Shown here piece by piece: positions 27,541 to 36,831 of a stretch of 64,000 bases of DNA. The notes beneath the pieces are model-generated. The model was not told the origin of the DNA and ran no database searches. It worked only from the letters and a program-made list of their open reading frames with translations. Every line of letters begins with the position of its first letter. Within the stretch, counting starts at the first letter, position 1. A program made the position numbers and the translations under genes. Source of the DNA: Gammaproteobacteria bacterium (GTDB taxonomy: Bacteria > Pseudomonadota > Gammaproteobacteria > Xanthomonadales > Wenzhouxiangellaceae); the NCBI GenBank assembly GCA_021772975.1, contig JAJFKY010000016.1, positions 124,001-188,000 on the forward strand, read 5' to 3'.

Positions 27541-27827
27541 AGTAGTGATTTCCAGTCTTCTCTCTGGTGCCAAATGCGCAATATCGTGATTTCATTGCCC
27601 AGCAATAAATAGCGCACAACATAGCCACTGGTGAATAAATCCCGGATAGCGTCAGGGTCGGGTGCCGGGCGCACTTTTCGGCCCAGACGGGGACTGATTG
27701 TCAGACTTTGAATGGCATCTAACAGCTCACTGGCGATGCGGCTGGCTGCGGTTGGGTTATGTTCAGCGATAAATTGATGCAGGCGGTACAGATCGTTAAC
27801 AGCCTGCTCGGTATAGCTGAGCCGCAT
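27537..27827 (-). CDS. ParE/RelE-family toxin
   Basis: A 96-residue protein beginning MRLSYTEQAVNDLYRLHQFI, with SPRLGRKVRPAPD, DLFTSGYVVRYLL and ITILRIWHQREDW. These are the strands and helix order of the ParE/RelE plasmid-stabilisation fold. The ParE group (gyrase poison) is favoured over ribosome-dependent RelE by overall pattern, but this is not certain. It starts 6 bp after the antitoxin stop, the usual antitoxin-first order. The last about 20 codons are duplicated as a remnant near 28517-28577. Confidence 0.88.
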   Translation of the reverse strand: MRLSYTEQAVNDLYRLHQFIAEHNPTAASRIASELLDAIQSLTISPRLGRKVRPAPDPDAIRDLFTSGYVVRYLLLGNEITILRIWHQREDWKSLL

Positions 27828-27833
27828 GTGTGG

Positions 27834-28118
27834 CTAATCGGCTTTTGGCGGCTTAATCACCGGAGCCGCAGTTTCCTGATCAGTTCCCCAGGATTGCAGC
27901 CATTGCTTTACCGGCTCGCCGGAAACAGTGCGACCGGCACGCACGGATTCCAGTGCCGGCAGGGTTTCCAGCCAGCGTTGTTGCTCAAGCTTGTGTTGCG
28001 CGATATAGCTGGCGACGGCTTCATTAATCAGCCAGTTTTTACTGCGGTCAGTTTGCCTGGCCAGATCATCCAGAGATTGCTTGAGCTCATCTTTTAGGCG
28101 GATGCTGGTGATGGGCAT
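27834..28118 (-). CDS. Ribbon-helix-helix (CopG-like) antitoxin
   Basis: 94 residues from the ATG at 28118; the longer ORF-track start runs through the REP repeats. The N-terminus MPITSIRLKDELKQSLDDLARQTDRSKNWLINEAVASYIA is a ribbon-helix-helix DNA-binding domain. The rest (LPALESVRAGRTVSGEPVKQWLQSWG) is the likely toxin-neutralising tail. It should repress its own promoter through the palindrome at 28136-28154 and bind the toxin encoded downstream. Confidence 0.88.
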   Translation of the reverse strand: MPITSIRLKDELKQSLDDLARQTDRSKNWLINEAVASYIAQHKLEQQRWLETLPALESVRAGRTVSGEPVKQWLQSWGTDQETAAPVIKPPKAD

Positions 28119-28135
28119 GTTTGAGCCTCTTAGAA

Positions 28136-28154
28136 TACAACGTATTACATTGTA
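28136..28154. promoter_or_regulatory. Palindromic operator upstream of the antitoxin gene
   Basis: TACAA and TTGTA arms lie 9 bp apart (TACAACGTATTACATTGTA), 18 bp upstream of the antitoxin ATG. On the minus strand a TGTTACAAT extended -10-like string overlaps it. This fits autorepression by the ribbon-helix-helix antitoxin. Confidence 0.6.
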
Positions 28155-28213
28155 ACATATCTGCTGGTCAGGCAGCTTGTTCATTGGCAATATGGGTGCG
28201 GAGAAAACCCTGT

Positions 28214-28278
28214 GGTAGGAGCCCGCGTGCGGGCGACCGAAGGAAGTGTCCAGGGTCGCCCGCAAGCGGGCTCCTACC
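28214..28278. repeat. Inverted REP-like pair
   Basis: Second copy of the 25-bp inverted pair, with one mismatch in the left arm (CCCGCGTGCGGG). It lies just upstream of the antitoxin promoter. Confidence 0.85.
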
Positions 28279-28495
28279 ATTTAGTTCTGAGTCATTAGGG
28301 TCTAAAGCCTGCATGATCCTTGATCAAACCCCAGGCAATCCCGAAAAAGAAATGACGAAAAAGGATATGAAAAGGATATGGGACAGGCATGATTTAAAAA
28401 GTAATCTTAGGCGTCACACCAGATATGGCGAGAGAAATGCCGTGAGAGTATTTGTCAGCAGGTGCTTTGGTTCTGTCGAAGAAAATGAAGGTCAG

Positions 28496-28518
28496 GTCGC
28501 GGCCGGGTCCGCTCCTAC
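28496..28518. repeat. REP-like element, inverted copy
   Basis: The same 23-bp element as at 27518-27540, here abutting the toxin 3' remnant instead of the intact toxin gene. Confidence 0.75.
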
Positions 28519-28610
28519 AGTAGTGATTTCCAGTCTTCTCTCTGGTGCCAAATGCGCAATATCGTGATTTCATTGCCTGGCCAATAAATAGCGCACGACA
28601 TCAGCGATTG
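28517..28610 (-). pseudogene. Remnant of a second ParE-type toxin gene
   Basis: On the minus strand this codes for EITILRIWHQREDWKSLL and stop, identical to the end of the intact toxin. The reading frame upstream joins sequence like that found before the antitoxin, so the toxin N-terminus and the whole antitoxin are deleted. The fragment at 27132-27166 has the same type of junction. Confidence 0.75.
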
Positions 28611-28679
28611 CACTGTTACTATGTCTGCCGGGCCAGGCAGGTTGCTCATTTGGCAATCTGGGTATGAAGAAAACCCTGT

Positions 28680-28743
28680 GGTAGGAGCCCGCTTGCGGGC
28701 GACCCTGCAACCTCGTTTGGTCGCCCGCAAGCGGGCTCCTACC
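28680..28743. repeat. Inverted REP-like pair
   Basis: Third copy of the 25-bp inverted pair. The spacer differs (CTGCAACCTCGTTT). It lies 45 bp upstream of the clpB promoter. Confidence 0.87.
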
Positions 28744-28787
28744 ATTCAGTCCTGAGCCGTCGAACAGGGTCTAAAGCCTGCATGATC

Positions 28788-28816
28788 CTTGATCAAACCC
28801 CAGACAACCCCGAAAT
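28788..28816 (+). promoter_or_regulatory. Sigma-32-like heat-shock promoter of clpB
   Basis: A -35-like CTTGAT and a -10-like CCCCGAAAT are 14 bp apart, close to the sigma-32 consensus (CTTGAA, 13-15 bp, CCCCATTTA). The site lies about 52 bp before the clpB ATG, the right distance for a short leader. ClpB is a classical heat-shock gene, so the assignment fits known regulation. Confidence 0.78.
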
Positions 28817-28867
28817 ACTCTCTATCAGCCGCCAAGCGCGGCATACAGATTATGGCGAGGTAACACC

Positions 28868-31435
28868 ATGAGAATGGATAAATTAACCAGCAAGTTCCAG
28901 TTGGCGTTGGCGGACGCGCAGTCGCTGGCGGTCGGCAGAGATCATGCGATGATTGAGCCGGTGCATGTGCTGGCGGCGATGCTGGATCAGGAAGGCAGCG
29001 GTATTCGGCCGTTGTTGCAGGCCGCCGGTGTGAATATGGCGGGACTGCGTTCCGCCCTGGGTCAGCAATTGGAGCGGCTACCGCGGGTCAGCGGCAGCGC
29101 CGGAGATATCAATATCTCCAACGATACCGCCAAACTGCTGAATATCTGCGACAAGATCGCGCAACAGCGTGGCGATCAGTACATTGCCAGTGAGTTGTTT
29201 CTGCTGGCGATCCTGGAGGCCAAAGGTGAATTGGCCAAACTGTTGCAGCAGCATGGTGTCAACCGGCAGGCAGTCGAGCAGGCCATCGACAATGCCCGTG
29301 GTGGTGAAACCGTGTCTGATCCGAATGCCGAAGATCAGCGCCAGGCGCTGGATAAATACACCGTTGATCTGACCGCGCGGGCGGAATCGGCCAAGCTGGA
29401 TCCGGTCATCGGTCGTGATGAGGAAATCCGGCGGGCGATTCAGGTGTTGCAGCGGCGCACCAAGAACAACCCGGTATTGATCGGCGAACCCGGAGTGGGG
29501 AAGACCGCTATTGTGGAAGGTCTGGCCCAGCGGATCGTTAACGGAGAAGTTCCCGAAGGCCTGCGTAGTAAGCGGGTGCTGTCGCTGGATATGGGCTCGT
29601 TGATCGCCGGGGCAAAATTCCGCGGTGAGTTTGAAGAGCGCTTGAAAGCCGTGCTTAACGAGCTCAACAAACAGGAAGGTCAGGTTATTCTGTTCATTGA
29701 TGAGCTGCATACCATGGTCGGCGCCGGCAAAGGCGAGGGTGCGATGGATGCGGGCAATATGCTGAAACCAGCCTTGTCGCGGGGCGAGTTGCACTGCATC
29801 GGCGCCACCACACTGGATGAATACCGCCAATACATTGAAAAAGATGCGGCCCTGGAACGGCGTTTTCAGAAAGTCTATATCGGTGAGCCCAGTGTGGAAG
29901 ATACCATCGCGATCCTGCGCGGCCTGCAGGAGCGTTACGAGGTGCACCATGGGGTTGAGATTACCGATCCGGCGCTGGTCGCGGCTGCCACTTTGTCCCA
30001 TCGTTACATCGCTGACCGGCAACTGCCCGACAAGGCGATTGATCTGATGGACGAGGCAGCTTCGCGCATCCGCATGGAAATCGATTCCAAGCCCGAGGCC
30101 CTGGACCGTCTGGAGCGGCGTATTATTCAATTGAAGATGCAGCGCGAAGTGCTCAAAAAAGAGACCGATGATGCGTCCAAAAAGCGCCTTAAGAATTTGC
30201 AATCGGAGCTGGATGAACTGGAAAAGGAATTCGCCGATCTGGAAGAAATCTGGACCGCCGAAAAAGCCGCCGTGCAGGGCACCACGCATCTGAAGGAAGC
30301 GTTGGAGCGCGCGCGCGCGGAGCTGGACAACGCCCGCCGGGCCCAGGATTTAAGCCGGATGTCGGAGTTGGCCTATGGCCGGATTCCGGAACTGGAAAAA
30401 CAGATCAGCGATGCGGAAGGCGCTGAGCAGCATGATTTTCAGTTGCTGCGTAACGAAGTGACGGAAGAAGAGATTGCCGAAGTGGTGTCCCGTTGGACCG
30501 GTATCCCGGTGGCCAAAATGCTGGAAGGCGAGCGCGAAAAACTACTGCGCATGGAAGCAGGTCTGCATGAGCGCGTGGTGGGTCAGGATGAGGCCATCAA
30601 GGCGGTATCCGATGCCATTCGCCGCAGCCGTGCCGGACTGGCCGACCCGAACCGGCCCAATGGTTCGTTCCTGTTTCTGGGGCCTACCGGAGTGGGCAAA
30701 ACCGAGCTGTGTAAAGCGCTGGCGGTGTTTTTGTTTGATACCGAGGACTCCATGGTGCGTCTGGATATGTCCGAGTTTATGGAAAAACATTCGGTATCCC
30801 GGTTGATCGGTGCACCCCCCGGCTATGTCGGTTACGAACAGGGCGGTTATCTGACTGAGGCGGTGCGCCGCCGACCTTACAGTGTGATTCTGCTGGATGA
30901 AGTCGAAAAGGCCCATCCGGATGTGTTCAATATCCTGCTGCAGGTGTTGGATGATGGGCGTTTGACCGATGGTCAGGGCCGCACCGTGGATTTTCGTCAT
31001 TCAGTGGTGGTGATGACCAGCAATCTCGGCTCCGACCGCATCCAGGAAAGTCGTGATGCAGGTTATGAGACGATGAAGCAGGGCGTGATGGAAGTGGTCA
31101 GCACGCACTTTCGGCCGGAATTCATTAACCGGATTGATGATATGGTGGTGTTCCACCCCTTGGATCGTGAGCAGATCCGCGAGATTGCGCGCATCCAGAT
31201 TCAGGGTCTGCGCAAAAGATTGGCGGAGCGCGAAATTACCATTAACGTCAATGACAGTGCCCTGGATCTGCTGGGCAATGCCGGTTTTGACCCGGTTTAT
31301 GGCGCCCGGCCGCTGAAGCGCGCGATTCAGATGCAACTGGAAAACCCGCTGGCGGAAAAAATTCTGGCGGGTGAGGTCGTGACCGGTGGCACGGTAAATG
31401 TGAACGCCGAAGCAGGTAAACTGGTCTTCAGTTAA
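28868..31435 (+). CDS. clpB: ATP-dependent disaggregase ClpB
   Basis: 855 residues, the usual length. The N-domain ([26 protein letters not shown]) precedes AAA-1 with Walker A GEPGVGKT, then the coiled-coil M domain (about 400-525, [23 protein letters not shown]), and AAA-2 with Walker A GPTGVGKT and [32 protein letters not shown]. It rescues aggregated proteins with DnaK in the cytoplasm. Start fixed by GCGAGG 8 bp before the ATG. Preceded by the repeat zone and a heat-shock promoter. Confidence 0.98.
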   Translation: MRMDKLTSKFQLALADAQSLAVGRDHAMIEPVHVLAAMLDQEGSGIRPLLQAAGVNMAGLRSALGQQLERLPRVSGSAGDINISNDTAKLLNICDKIAQQRGDQYIASELFLLAILEAKGELAKLLQQHGVNRQAVEQAIDNARGGETVSDPNAEDQRQALDKYTVDLTARAESAKLDPVIGRDEEIRRAIQVLQRRTKNNPVLIGEPGVGKTAIVEGLAQRIVNGEVPEGLRSKRVLSLDMGSLIAGAKFRGEFEERLKAVLNELNKQEGQVILFIDELHTMVGAGKGEGAMDAGNMLKPALSRGELHCIGATTLDEYRQYIEKDAALERRFQKVYIGEPSVEDTIAILRGLQERYEVHHGVEITDPALVAAATLSHRYIADRQLPDKAIDLMDEAASRIRMEIDSKPEALDRLERRIIQLKMQREVLKKETDDASKKRLKNLQSELDELEKEFADLEEIWTAEKAAVQGTTHLKEALERARAELDNARRAQDLSRMSELAYGRIPELEKQISDAEGAEQHDFQLLRNEVTEEEIAEVVSRWTGIPVAKMLEGEREKLLRMEAGLHERVVGQDEAIKAVSDAIRRSRAGLADPNRPNGSFLFLGPTGVGKTELCKALAVFLFDTEDSMVRLDMSEFMEKHSVSRLIGAPPGYVGYEQGGYLTEAVRRRPYSVILLDEVEKAHPDVFNILLQVLDDGRLTDGQGRTVDFRHSVVVMTSNLGSDRIQESRDAGYETMKQGVMEVVSTHFRPEFINRIDDMVVFHPLDREQIREIARIQIQGLRKRLAEREITINVNDSALDLLGNAGFDPVYGARPLKRAIQMQLENPLAEKILAGEVVTGGTVNVNAEAGKLVFS

Positions 31436-31467
31436 GCTTAGTGTTACTGCTGACTAATAGGAGCAAT

Positions 31468-31791
31468 ATGCAACGCATACCCGAACATATCGTATTGATC
31501 AGCCAGCGTATCCAGCAGCGGCCCAGCCGCTGGAAGCGCTGGCTGGCGACTGGTGCCAGTCTGGTGTTGCTGGTCACCAGCTTTTTTCTGGGACTGGCGA
31601 TGTTGATTCTGGCGTTGTGCGTGGCGTTTGCGGTAGCGGTATTTGTCGGCATCAGAATCTGGTGGTTGCGGCGCAATCTGCGTGATGACCGGTCAGGCTC
31701 ACAGCCTGGCCAGATCAACACCGGCCCGCGACAGCCTGCCGACGGACGTATTATCGAAGGCGAGAGCGAGGATATTTCCGAACACCGTTAG
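31468..31791 (+). CDS. Small membrane protein of unknown function
   Basis: 107 residues from the ATG at 31468, which has AGGAG 6 bp upstream; the ORF-track start at 31441 is weaker. A basic N-terminus (MQRIPEHIVLISQRIQQRPSRWKRW) is followed by one long or two short hydrophobic helices (residues about 28-62), then a hydrophilic tail ending IIEGESEDISEHR. It probably sits in the inner membrane. It is 32 bp after clpB, so it may be read with it. Family not recognised. Confidence 0.7.
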   Translation: MQRIPEHIVLISQRIQQRPSRWKRWLATGASLVLLVTSFFLGLAMLILALCVAFAVAVFVGIRIWWLRRNLRDDRSGSQPGQINTGPRQPADGRIIEGESEDISEHR

Positions 31792-32026
31792 CCAGCGCCC
31801 CAACTGCTGCTCCAGCTGGCGATACTACCGACCTCTAATACACACCAGCGAGTCTATCCCTGAGCACTGCCCGGCAGTGGTCAACCCATCTGTTGTCAAC
31901 CAAAGTATCCCTGATGCGTTAAACCTGTAAGCTCACAAGCATCTCCAGTCTTGTGCGCCGTCAGGCCGCTGCACAGCACCGCGGCCATTTCGCCAGTCAC
32001 TGGCGCCAGACAAACAGGAGCAGGCA

Positions 32027-33547
32027 ATGCAAGCAACCTCACGCAGGGATTTACTGACTCACTCGGTGTTAACACTGTCCGCACTGGCGGTTGGCAGTCA
32101 GGTGTTCGCGGCGGAAACCGCTGAAATGGCGATGCCGGCAGCCTCGACACCGCTGGCGCCGTTGCCTGACGATGCACTGGTGCGGCTGCTCAATCGGATC
32201 AGCTTCGGGGTGCGCGAGACGGACCTGAGTCTGGCCAGGCGGCTGGGCTTCCAGCGCTATGTTGAAGCTCAGCTGGATTACCCATCGATCGATGTCAGTG
32301 AGCTGGAAGGCGCGCTGCTTCGGAATCTACCCTCCCTGGGTGCCGGGGCAGCCGAGTTGGTACGTAACGCGCAATCCGGTCAGATGGAACAGGCCGAGGC
32401 GGCGATTGAACTGCAGGTTGCCAGTCTCAGCCGGCAGGCCTTCAGTCCGCGTCAGTTATATGAGCGGATGGTGGAATTCTGGAGTGATCACTTCAGTGTC
32501 AGCATTCAGGATGGCCCGCTGCGGTTTTTTAAAACCATTGATGACCGGGATGTTATCCGCCCGCACGCGCTGGGCAATTTTCGCGATTTGCTGCACGCCA
32601 CCGCACGCAGCAATGCGATGCTGTATTACCTGGATAATTTCAACAATACCCGGTTCGGACCGAATGAAAACTATGCCCGGGAACTGATGGAACTGCATAC
32701 GCTGGGCGTTGACGGCGGCTATACCGAAGCCGATGTGTTGGCGGTAGCGCGCTGTTTTACCGGTTGGACGTTTGCTCCGGACAATGACTATCAATTCCAG
32801 TTCGTCAACTTCCTGCACGACTTTAGCGCCAAACAGGTTCTGGCAACCGATATTCCAGCCGGCGGCGGCGAGAGTGACGGCAACACGGTGCTGGACCTGC
32901 TGGCCCGACATCCGGCCACCGCGAGTTTTATCAGCCGTAAGCTGGCGGTGCGGTTTGTCGCCGACGACCCACCGTCGGAGCTGGTGGATGCGATGACTGA
33001 GACCTTTCTGGCCAGCGACGGTGATATTGCCGAAGTGGTCAGAACCATGTTGTTTTCATCCGAGTTTTCTCAACGGTCCAGCGCCAAACTCAAACGGCCG
33101 ATTGATTATTTTGTGTCACTGCTGCGGGTGCTGGGACTGGGGCCGGATCAAAACCTGTTTCGGCTGTTACTGGAACGCTTAAGGACGCTTGGTCAATCAC
33201 CGTTTACCTGGCCGGCGCCGAATGGTTTTCCCGATCAGTCGGCCTACTGGATCAACACCAATGCGCTGATTACACGCTGGAACAGCGCCAATATTTTAAT
33301 CAGTCAACTTAACCGCACGCAGCTCGAAGCCCTGCATGGTGAAGCTGATACCGCTGCTGACATTCTGTCTGCGTTGGAACAAAAAGTACTGCGTCAATCC
33401 CTGCCGCCAACGGAACGCAGGCAGGTGCTTGAATTTGTGCTGGGTGAAGCTGCTGGATCCGTCAGGCTGCAGTCCGAGCCGATCCGGCAGGTCACGGTGG
33501 CATTGCTGGTGGTGTTGACGGCGTCACGCTATTTCCAGATTCGATAG
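32027..33547 (+). CDS. DUF1800 family protein, Tat-exported
   Basis: A 506-residue protein. The N-terminus MQATSRRDLLTHSVLTLSALAVGSQVFAAE carries a Tat-like SRRDLL motif and AxA cleavage site. The core has VRLLNRISFGVRETDLSLARRLG, YERMVEFWSDHFSV, NENYARELMELHTLGVDGGYTE, DVLAVARCFTGWTF and TWPAPNGFPDQSAYW, all DUF1800 landmarks. Biochemical role unknown. It is followed 67 bp later by a DUF1501 gene, a pairing seen in many bacteria. Confidence 0.92.
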   Translation: MQATSRRDLLTHSVLTLSALAVGSQVFAAETAEMAMPAASTPLAPLPDDALVRLLNRISFGVRETDLSLARRLGFQRYVEAQLDYPSIDVSELEGALLRNLPSLGAGAAELVRNAQSGQMEQAEAAIELQVASLSRQAFSPRQLYERMVEFWSDHFSVSIQDGPLRFFKTIDDRDVIRPHALGNFRDLLHATARSNAMLYYLDNFNNTRFGPNENYARELMELHTLGVDGGYTEADVLAVARCFTGWTFAPDNDYQFQFVNFLHDFSAKQVLATDIPAGGGESDGNTVLDLLARHPATASFISRKLAVRFVADDPPSELVDAMTETFLASDGDIAEVVRTMLFSSEFSQRSSAKLKRPIDYFVSLLRVLGLGPDQNLFRLLLERLRTLGQSPFTWPAPNGFPDQSAYWINTNALITRWNSANILISQLNRTQLEALHGEADTAADILSALEQKVLRQSLPPTERRQVLEFVLGEAAGSVRLQSEPIRQVTVALLVVLTASRYFQIR

Positions 33548-33614
33548 CACGCACAAGCGGGCGAATGTTATTTGATTAACCGCATAGCCAGATAAGGCTG
33601 ACAGGAGAGTTGCA

Positions 33615-34853
33615 ATGAGTATTACCAGACGTCGTTTCATACAGGCAGGTGGCTTGGCAACGCTGCCGTTGTTGAACAGCAGGGTGTTATTGGCCGCTGA
33701 TGGACTGGGTGGCGCAAGCGGTACAGATAATCAGGACTTGATTGTCTGCGTATTTCAACGTGGCGGTGCGGACGGTTTGAATATTATTCCGCCACTGTTT
33801 GATGGCCGCTATTTTGATCTGCGTCCGGATATTGCCATCCGTGAGTCAGGCGATGACGCGGCCCTGGATCTGGATGGCAATTATGGGATGCACCCGGCAA
33901 TGGCCTCATTAAAACCGTTTTTTGATGCGGGCCAGCTGGCTGTTATCCACGCCGCCGGCCTGACCCATGAAACCCATTCACATTTTGATGCCCAGGACAT
34001 CATGGAACGCGCGGATGTGGCGGAAGAAGATATTTTTAGTGGCTGGCTGGGACGCTATGTGGCTGCCGCCACCGAGAACAACGATTCGGCGTTCCGGGCA
34101 GTGGGCATTGGCGGCGCTATCCAGCGCTCATTGCAAGGTATGGTCACGCCGGTGGGGCTGCAAAGCATTGGCTCGTTTGCATTGAATGTGCCGGGCGAGA
34201 AAAACACGGAATTACAGGCATTGCTCGGCCAGTTATATGCCGATGACAGCCTGCTGGATTTGCAGGTGCGCCAGGCACTGAGTTCGATTGACAGCCTGGC
34301 TGGCATCGATACCGATGCCATACAACCTGACAACGGAGCGGTATACCCAGGCTCGGAATTTGGCAATGAATTCAGCGAACTGGCAACCCTGATCAAGACC
34401 GATGTCGGTGTGCAGGTTGCCTGCGTGGATATCGGGGGCTGGGACCATCACGACAATGAAAATCAGCGTTTGCCGGCCGTGCTCAGTGACTTTTCGGACA
34501 CATTGAACGCATTTATGACCGATATGGGCGAACGCATGGACAATATCACCATCGTCACCATGAGTGAGTTTGGCCGGCGTGCATTTGAGAATGCTTCCGG
34601 TGGCACTGATCACGGTCACGGCAATGTGATGTTGGCGATGGGTGGCGGTGTTAATGGCGGCAGGGTGTATGCTGACTGGCCGGGTCTGCAGGATTCGGAT
34701 CTGGTGTTTAACGGTGATCTGGCGATTACCACCGATTACCGGGATGTGCTCAGTGAGTTATTACTAAACCGAGCGGGTGTGAGCGATCTATCAGCTGTTT
34801 TTCCGGATTATCAATTGGGCGGCGAGCAGGGGATTTTTCTGCCGCGTGGATAA
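33615..34853 (+). CDS. DUF1501 family protein, Tat-exported
   Basis: A 412-residue protein. It starts MSITRRRFIQAGGLATLPLLNSRVLLAADG, a Tat signal (RRRFIQ). The core contains LIVCVFQRGGADGLN, MHPAMASLKPFF, GLTHETHSHFDAQDIMERA, WDHHDNENQRLP and TMSEFGRRAFENASGGTDHGHGN, which resemble the alkaline-phosphatase/sulfatase-like fold of DUF1501 with many potential metal ligands. It is probably periplasmic and folded before export. AGGAGAG lies 6 bp before the ATG. It works with the DUF1800 protein by genomic association only. Confidence 0.92.
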   Translation: MSITRRRFIQAGGLATLPLLNSRVLLAADGLGGASGTDNQDLIVCVFQRGGADGLNIIPPLFDGRYFDLRPDIAIRESGDDAALDLDGNYGMHPAMASLKPFFDAGQLAVIHAAGLTHETHSHFDAQDIMERADVAEEDIFSGWLGRYVAAATENNDSAFRAVGIGGAIQRSLQGMVTPVGLQSIGSFALNVPGEKNTELQALLGQLYADDSLLDLQVRQALSSIDSLAGIDTDAIQPDNGAVYPGSEFGNEFSELATLIKTDVGVQVACVDIGGWDHHDNENQRLPAVLSDFSDTLNAFMTDMGERMDNITIVTMSEFGRRAFENASGGTDHGHGNVMLAMGGGVNGGRVYADWPGLQDSDLVFNGDLAITTDYRDVLSELLLNRAGVSDLSAVFPDYQLGGEQGIFLPRG

Positions 34854-35001
34854 TGACTGATAAATACATGCAGCGCAGTTGATTTCCGACATGGTTTTCC
34901 CATTTTCAATACGCTAGTTTAAGCAGGTCATACCGGGTGCAATGATGGCAACCCAGCGGGGGTTGTGTGTCTGCTTGCTCACGAAACAGGAAACGAAAAC
35001 A

Positions 35002-36789
35002 ATGCAAAAAACGATAATCTGGCTGGCTTTAATAATAGTGATGCCGGCATTATCTAGTTCGGCTCAGGCTCTGGTATTCAATCGGGTGGATGTATTTGAT
35101 GCACGTCCCGCGCGCAGCTTTGATGATATGGAGCAGGTGGTTGGCGAGCGTGTTTTCTATGTGGATAGCCAGGCCGTTCTGCATGTCAGCGATGGCACCA
35201 GCGCAGGCACTCAAGCGTTGCTGGATAATGTGGCCCGAGTGTTTAGCAGTGACAGCGGTATGGCGGCCCTGGGTGATACTGTGTATGTGGTACGCGCCAA
35301 TATGGTGAGTGGGGTCAGTTTGTTATCGGATTTCGAACTGTGGGAAACCGATGGTACTTTGGCCAACACCCGCCGTTCGTCGCTGAATATCGATTTGCCG
35401 GCATTTGAATTTCAGCAAAGTCTGCGGGTGGCTGCCGGTCGATTATTTGTTGTTGGCGCGGCTGACGATGACGGGAACAACAACTTGTTTATCACCGATG
35501 GCAGCCAGGCTGGTACGGTCAGCGTGGCAACACGATCACCAAGGCTGAGCACCCTGTGCGCGATCAACGAGAGCAACTTTTATTTTTTTGATTTTCCAAA
35601 CAATGTCTCGCCTGATGACAATGTCATTGCACATTTTAATAATGCTCAGTTGCAAGAGGTGGTGCTGGATGACCCCGGGGTCAGATTCAAATTTCTGGGT
35701 GATGCCGACCAGATTGGCCGGCATTGCATCTATACAACACTGGACGTGGAAACCGAAGAGTTTGAACAAGTGGTCTCTTTGGATGAAAACGAGAATCAAA
35801 TCTACTACACGCTGCCTATTCGTTCTCCCGATGGCAACGCTTTTCAAAGGGACCGATTCGTATTGACGACCGTGTTCCAGGATACCCTGGTTTTAATCAG
35901 GGCTTCTTCCCGGAGTCCGAACGGGCTTTCCAGAAGAGGCGATTTGTTTCGCTTATTCCCCGGTGAACCAGAGTTGCTGACACTGGATCTTGATGAGCTT
36001 GCCGGCCAGACCAATGTGCTCGGTGTTGCAGATGTGCGGACAGGGGCTGACAATATTTATATTGTGTTTCGATTATTGGGAGGCAGCCCACCACCGTTAC
36101 CGGTGCTGATGGCTTTCGATGGTGATTTTAATCCGCTGCAGTCGGTATCGACCATTCGTGAGTACGAGATCGCCAGCATTAATGGTTTCGATTGGTTGTT
36201 CGACCCGGAAGATCAAAGGGTTGACCGTATCGCAGGCAATGAGATTGTTAATGTACTGCGGCACTACGATTTGGACCTTGATCGTTTGATTTTTGATGAG
36301 AATCAGAGCAACGCGGCGATCTACGCCATCGGAACAGATGTTCAAACCGACCTGGAGGCGGTCTACCGGTTAGACGCACAACCCACGGTTTCCGAGCGTT
36401 TGGCGGGTATTTGGGGTAATAGTGACTTTAACCGCACCGGCGTGCAAATAAATACCGCGCTGGGCGGTGATGGACGGACACGGTTTTTGTTCCTGGCATT
36501 GTTGGCGCATAGCCAGGATGGGCCCTTATGGATTGCCGGTTCAGCACCAATTATCGATGGCGGAAATCAAATCAGTCTAACCCTGCGCTTGACCACCGAT
36601 CTGGATTTTCTGGTTCCCGATGAAACGCTTTTTGGACAACGATCAGAAGTGGGTACAGCCAGGCTTAGCGTTATCGATTGCGACCAGATCAATATTGAAT
36701 TTGATCTGACTGAGCCTTTTGGTTTCCACGATTTAGTGTTTGAACGGGTGGTGGATACGGTATTTGCACCACTGTGCAACGATGACTGA
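35002..36789 (+). CDS. Exported ELWxTDGTxxGT-repeat protein
   Basis: 595 residues from the ATG at 35002; the ORF-track start lies 60 bp upstream. AGGAAACG precedes the ATG and it yields a clean signal peptide (MQKTIIWLALIIVMPALSSSAQA). Repeats such as LHVSDGTSAGTQAL, FELWETDGTLANTRRS and NLFITDGSQAGTVS are the ELWxTDGTxxGT motifs of beta-propeller-like secreted proteins. A C-terminal domain (LAGIWGNSDFNRTGVQINTAL... FGFHDLVFERV, two Cys) resembles repeats in the exported protein at the end of this window. Monocistronic; function unknown. Confidence 0.75.
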   Translation: MQKTIIWLALIIVMPALSSSAQALVFNRVDVFDARPARSFDDMEQVVGERVFYVDSQAVLHVSDGTSAGTQALLDNVARVFSSDSGMAALGDTVYVVRANMVSGVSLLSDFELWETDGTLANTRRSSLNIDLPAFEFQQSLRVAAGRLFVVGAADDDGNNNLFITDGSQAGTVSVATRSPRLSTLCAINESNFYFFDFPNNVSPDDNVIAHFNNAQLQEVVLDDPGVRFKFLGDADQIGRHCIYTTLDVETEEFEQVVSLDENENQIYYTLPIRSPDGNAFQRDRFVLTTVFQDTLVLIRASSRSPNGLSRRGDLFRLFPGEPELLTLDLDELAGQTNVLGVADVRTGADNIYIVFRLLGGSPPPLPVLMAFDGDFNPLQSVSTIREYEIASINGFDWLFDPEDQRVDRIAGNEIVNVLRHYDLDLDRLIFDENQSNAAIYAIGTDVQTDLEAVYRLDAQPTVSERLAGIWGNSDFNRTGVQINTALGGDGRTRFLFLALLAHSQDGPLWIAGSAPIIDGGNQISLTLRLTTDLDFLVPDETLFGQRSEVGTARLSVIDCDQINIEFDLTEPFGFHDLVFERVVDTVFAPLCNDD

Positions 36790-36831
36790 TGGGCGGCTGG
36801 CTAAGAAGGGGAATAGCACCGGGAGATAGTT

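Larger units (their letters stand above)
27233..27600. repeat. Direct repeat copy A of clpB-leader/toxin-tail module
   Basis: About 370 bp nearly identical to copy B (28204-28577). It runs from AAAACCCTGTGGTAGGAGCC through an inverted REP pair, a sigma-32-like promoter relic (27352-27380), a pseudo clpB leader and an inverted REP element into the 3' end of the toxin gene. The ORFs called here by the track only translate the repeat. Confidence 0.8.
28204..28577. repeat. Direct repeat copy B of clpB-leader/toxin-tail module
   Basis: Nearly identical to copy A. It contains an inverted REP pair (one arm GCGTGC instead of GCTTGC), a sigma-32-like promoter relic (28319-28347) and a duplicated AAAGGATATG. 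Its right end is a toxin C-terminal remnant. Confidence 0.8.

Noticed and set aside
27233-28743. Possible CRISPR array
   Set aside because: The repeats are long, few, palindromic in pairs and separated by hundreds of bases; no regular spacers and no cas genes.
27175-28745. Short ORFs reading MVGARLRAT or GARLRATEGSVQGRPQAGSY
   Set aside because: They translate REP-like repeats and the duplicated clpB leader. The same peptide recurs because the DNA repeats, not because of coding selection.
29078-30289. 403-aa minus-strand ORF
   Set aside because: Antisense shadow of clpB.
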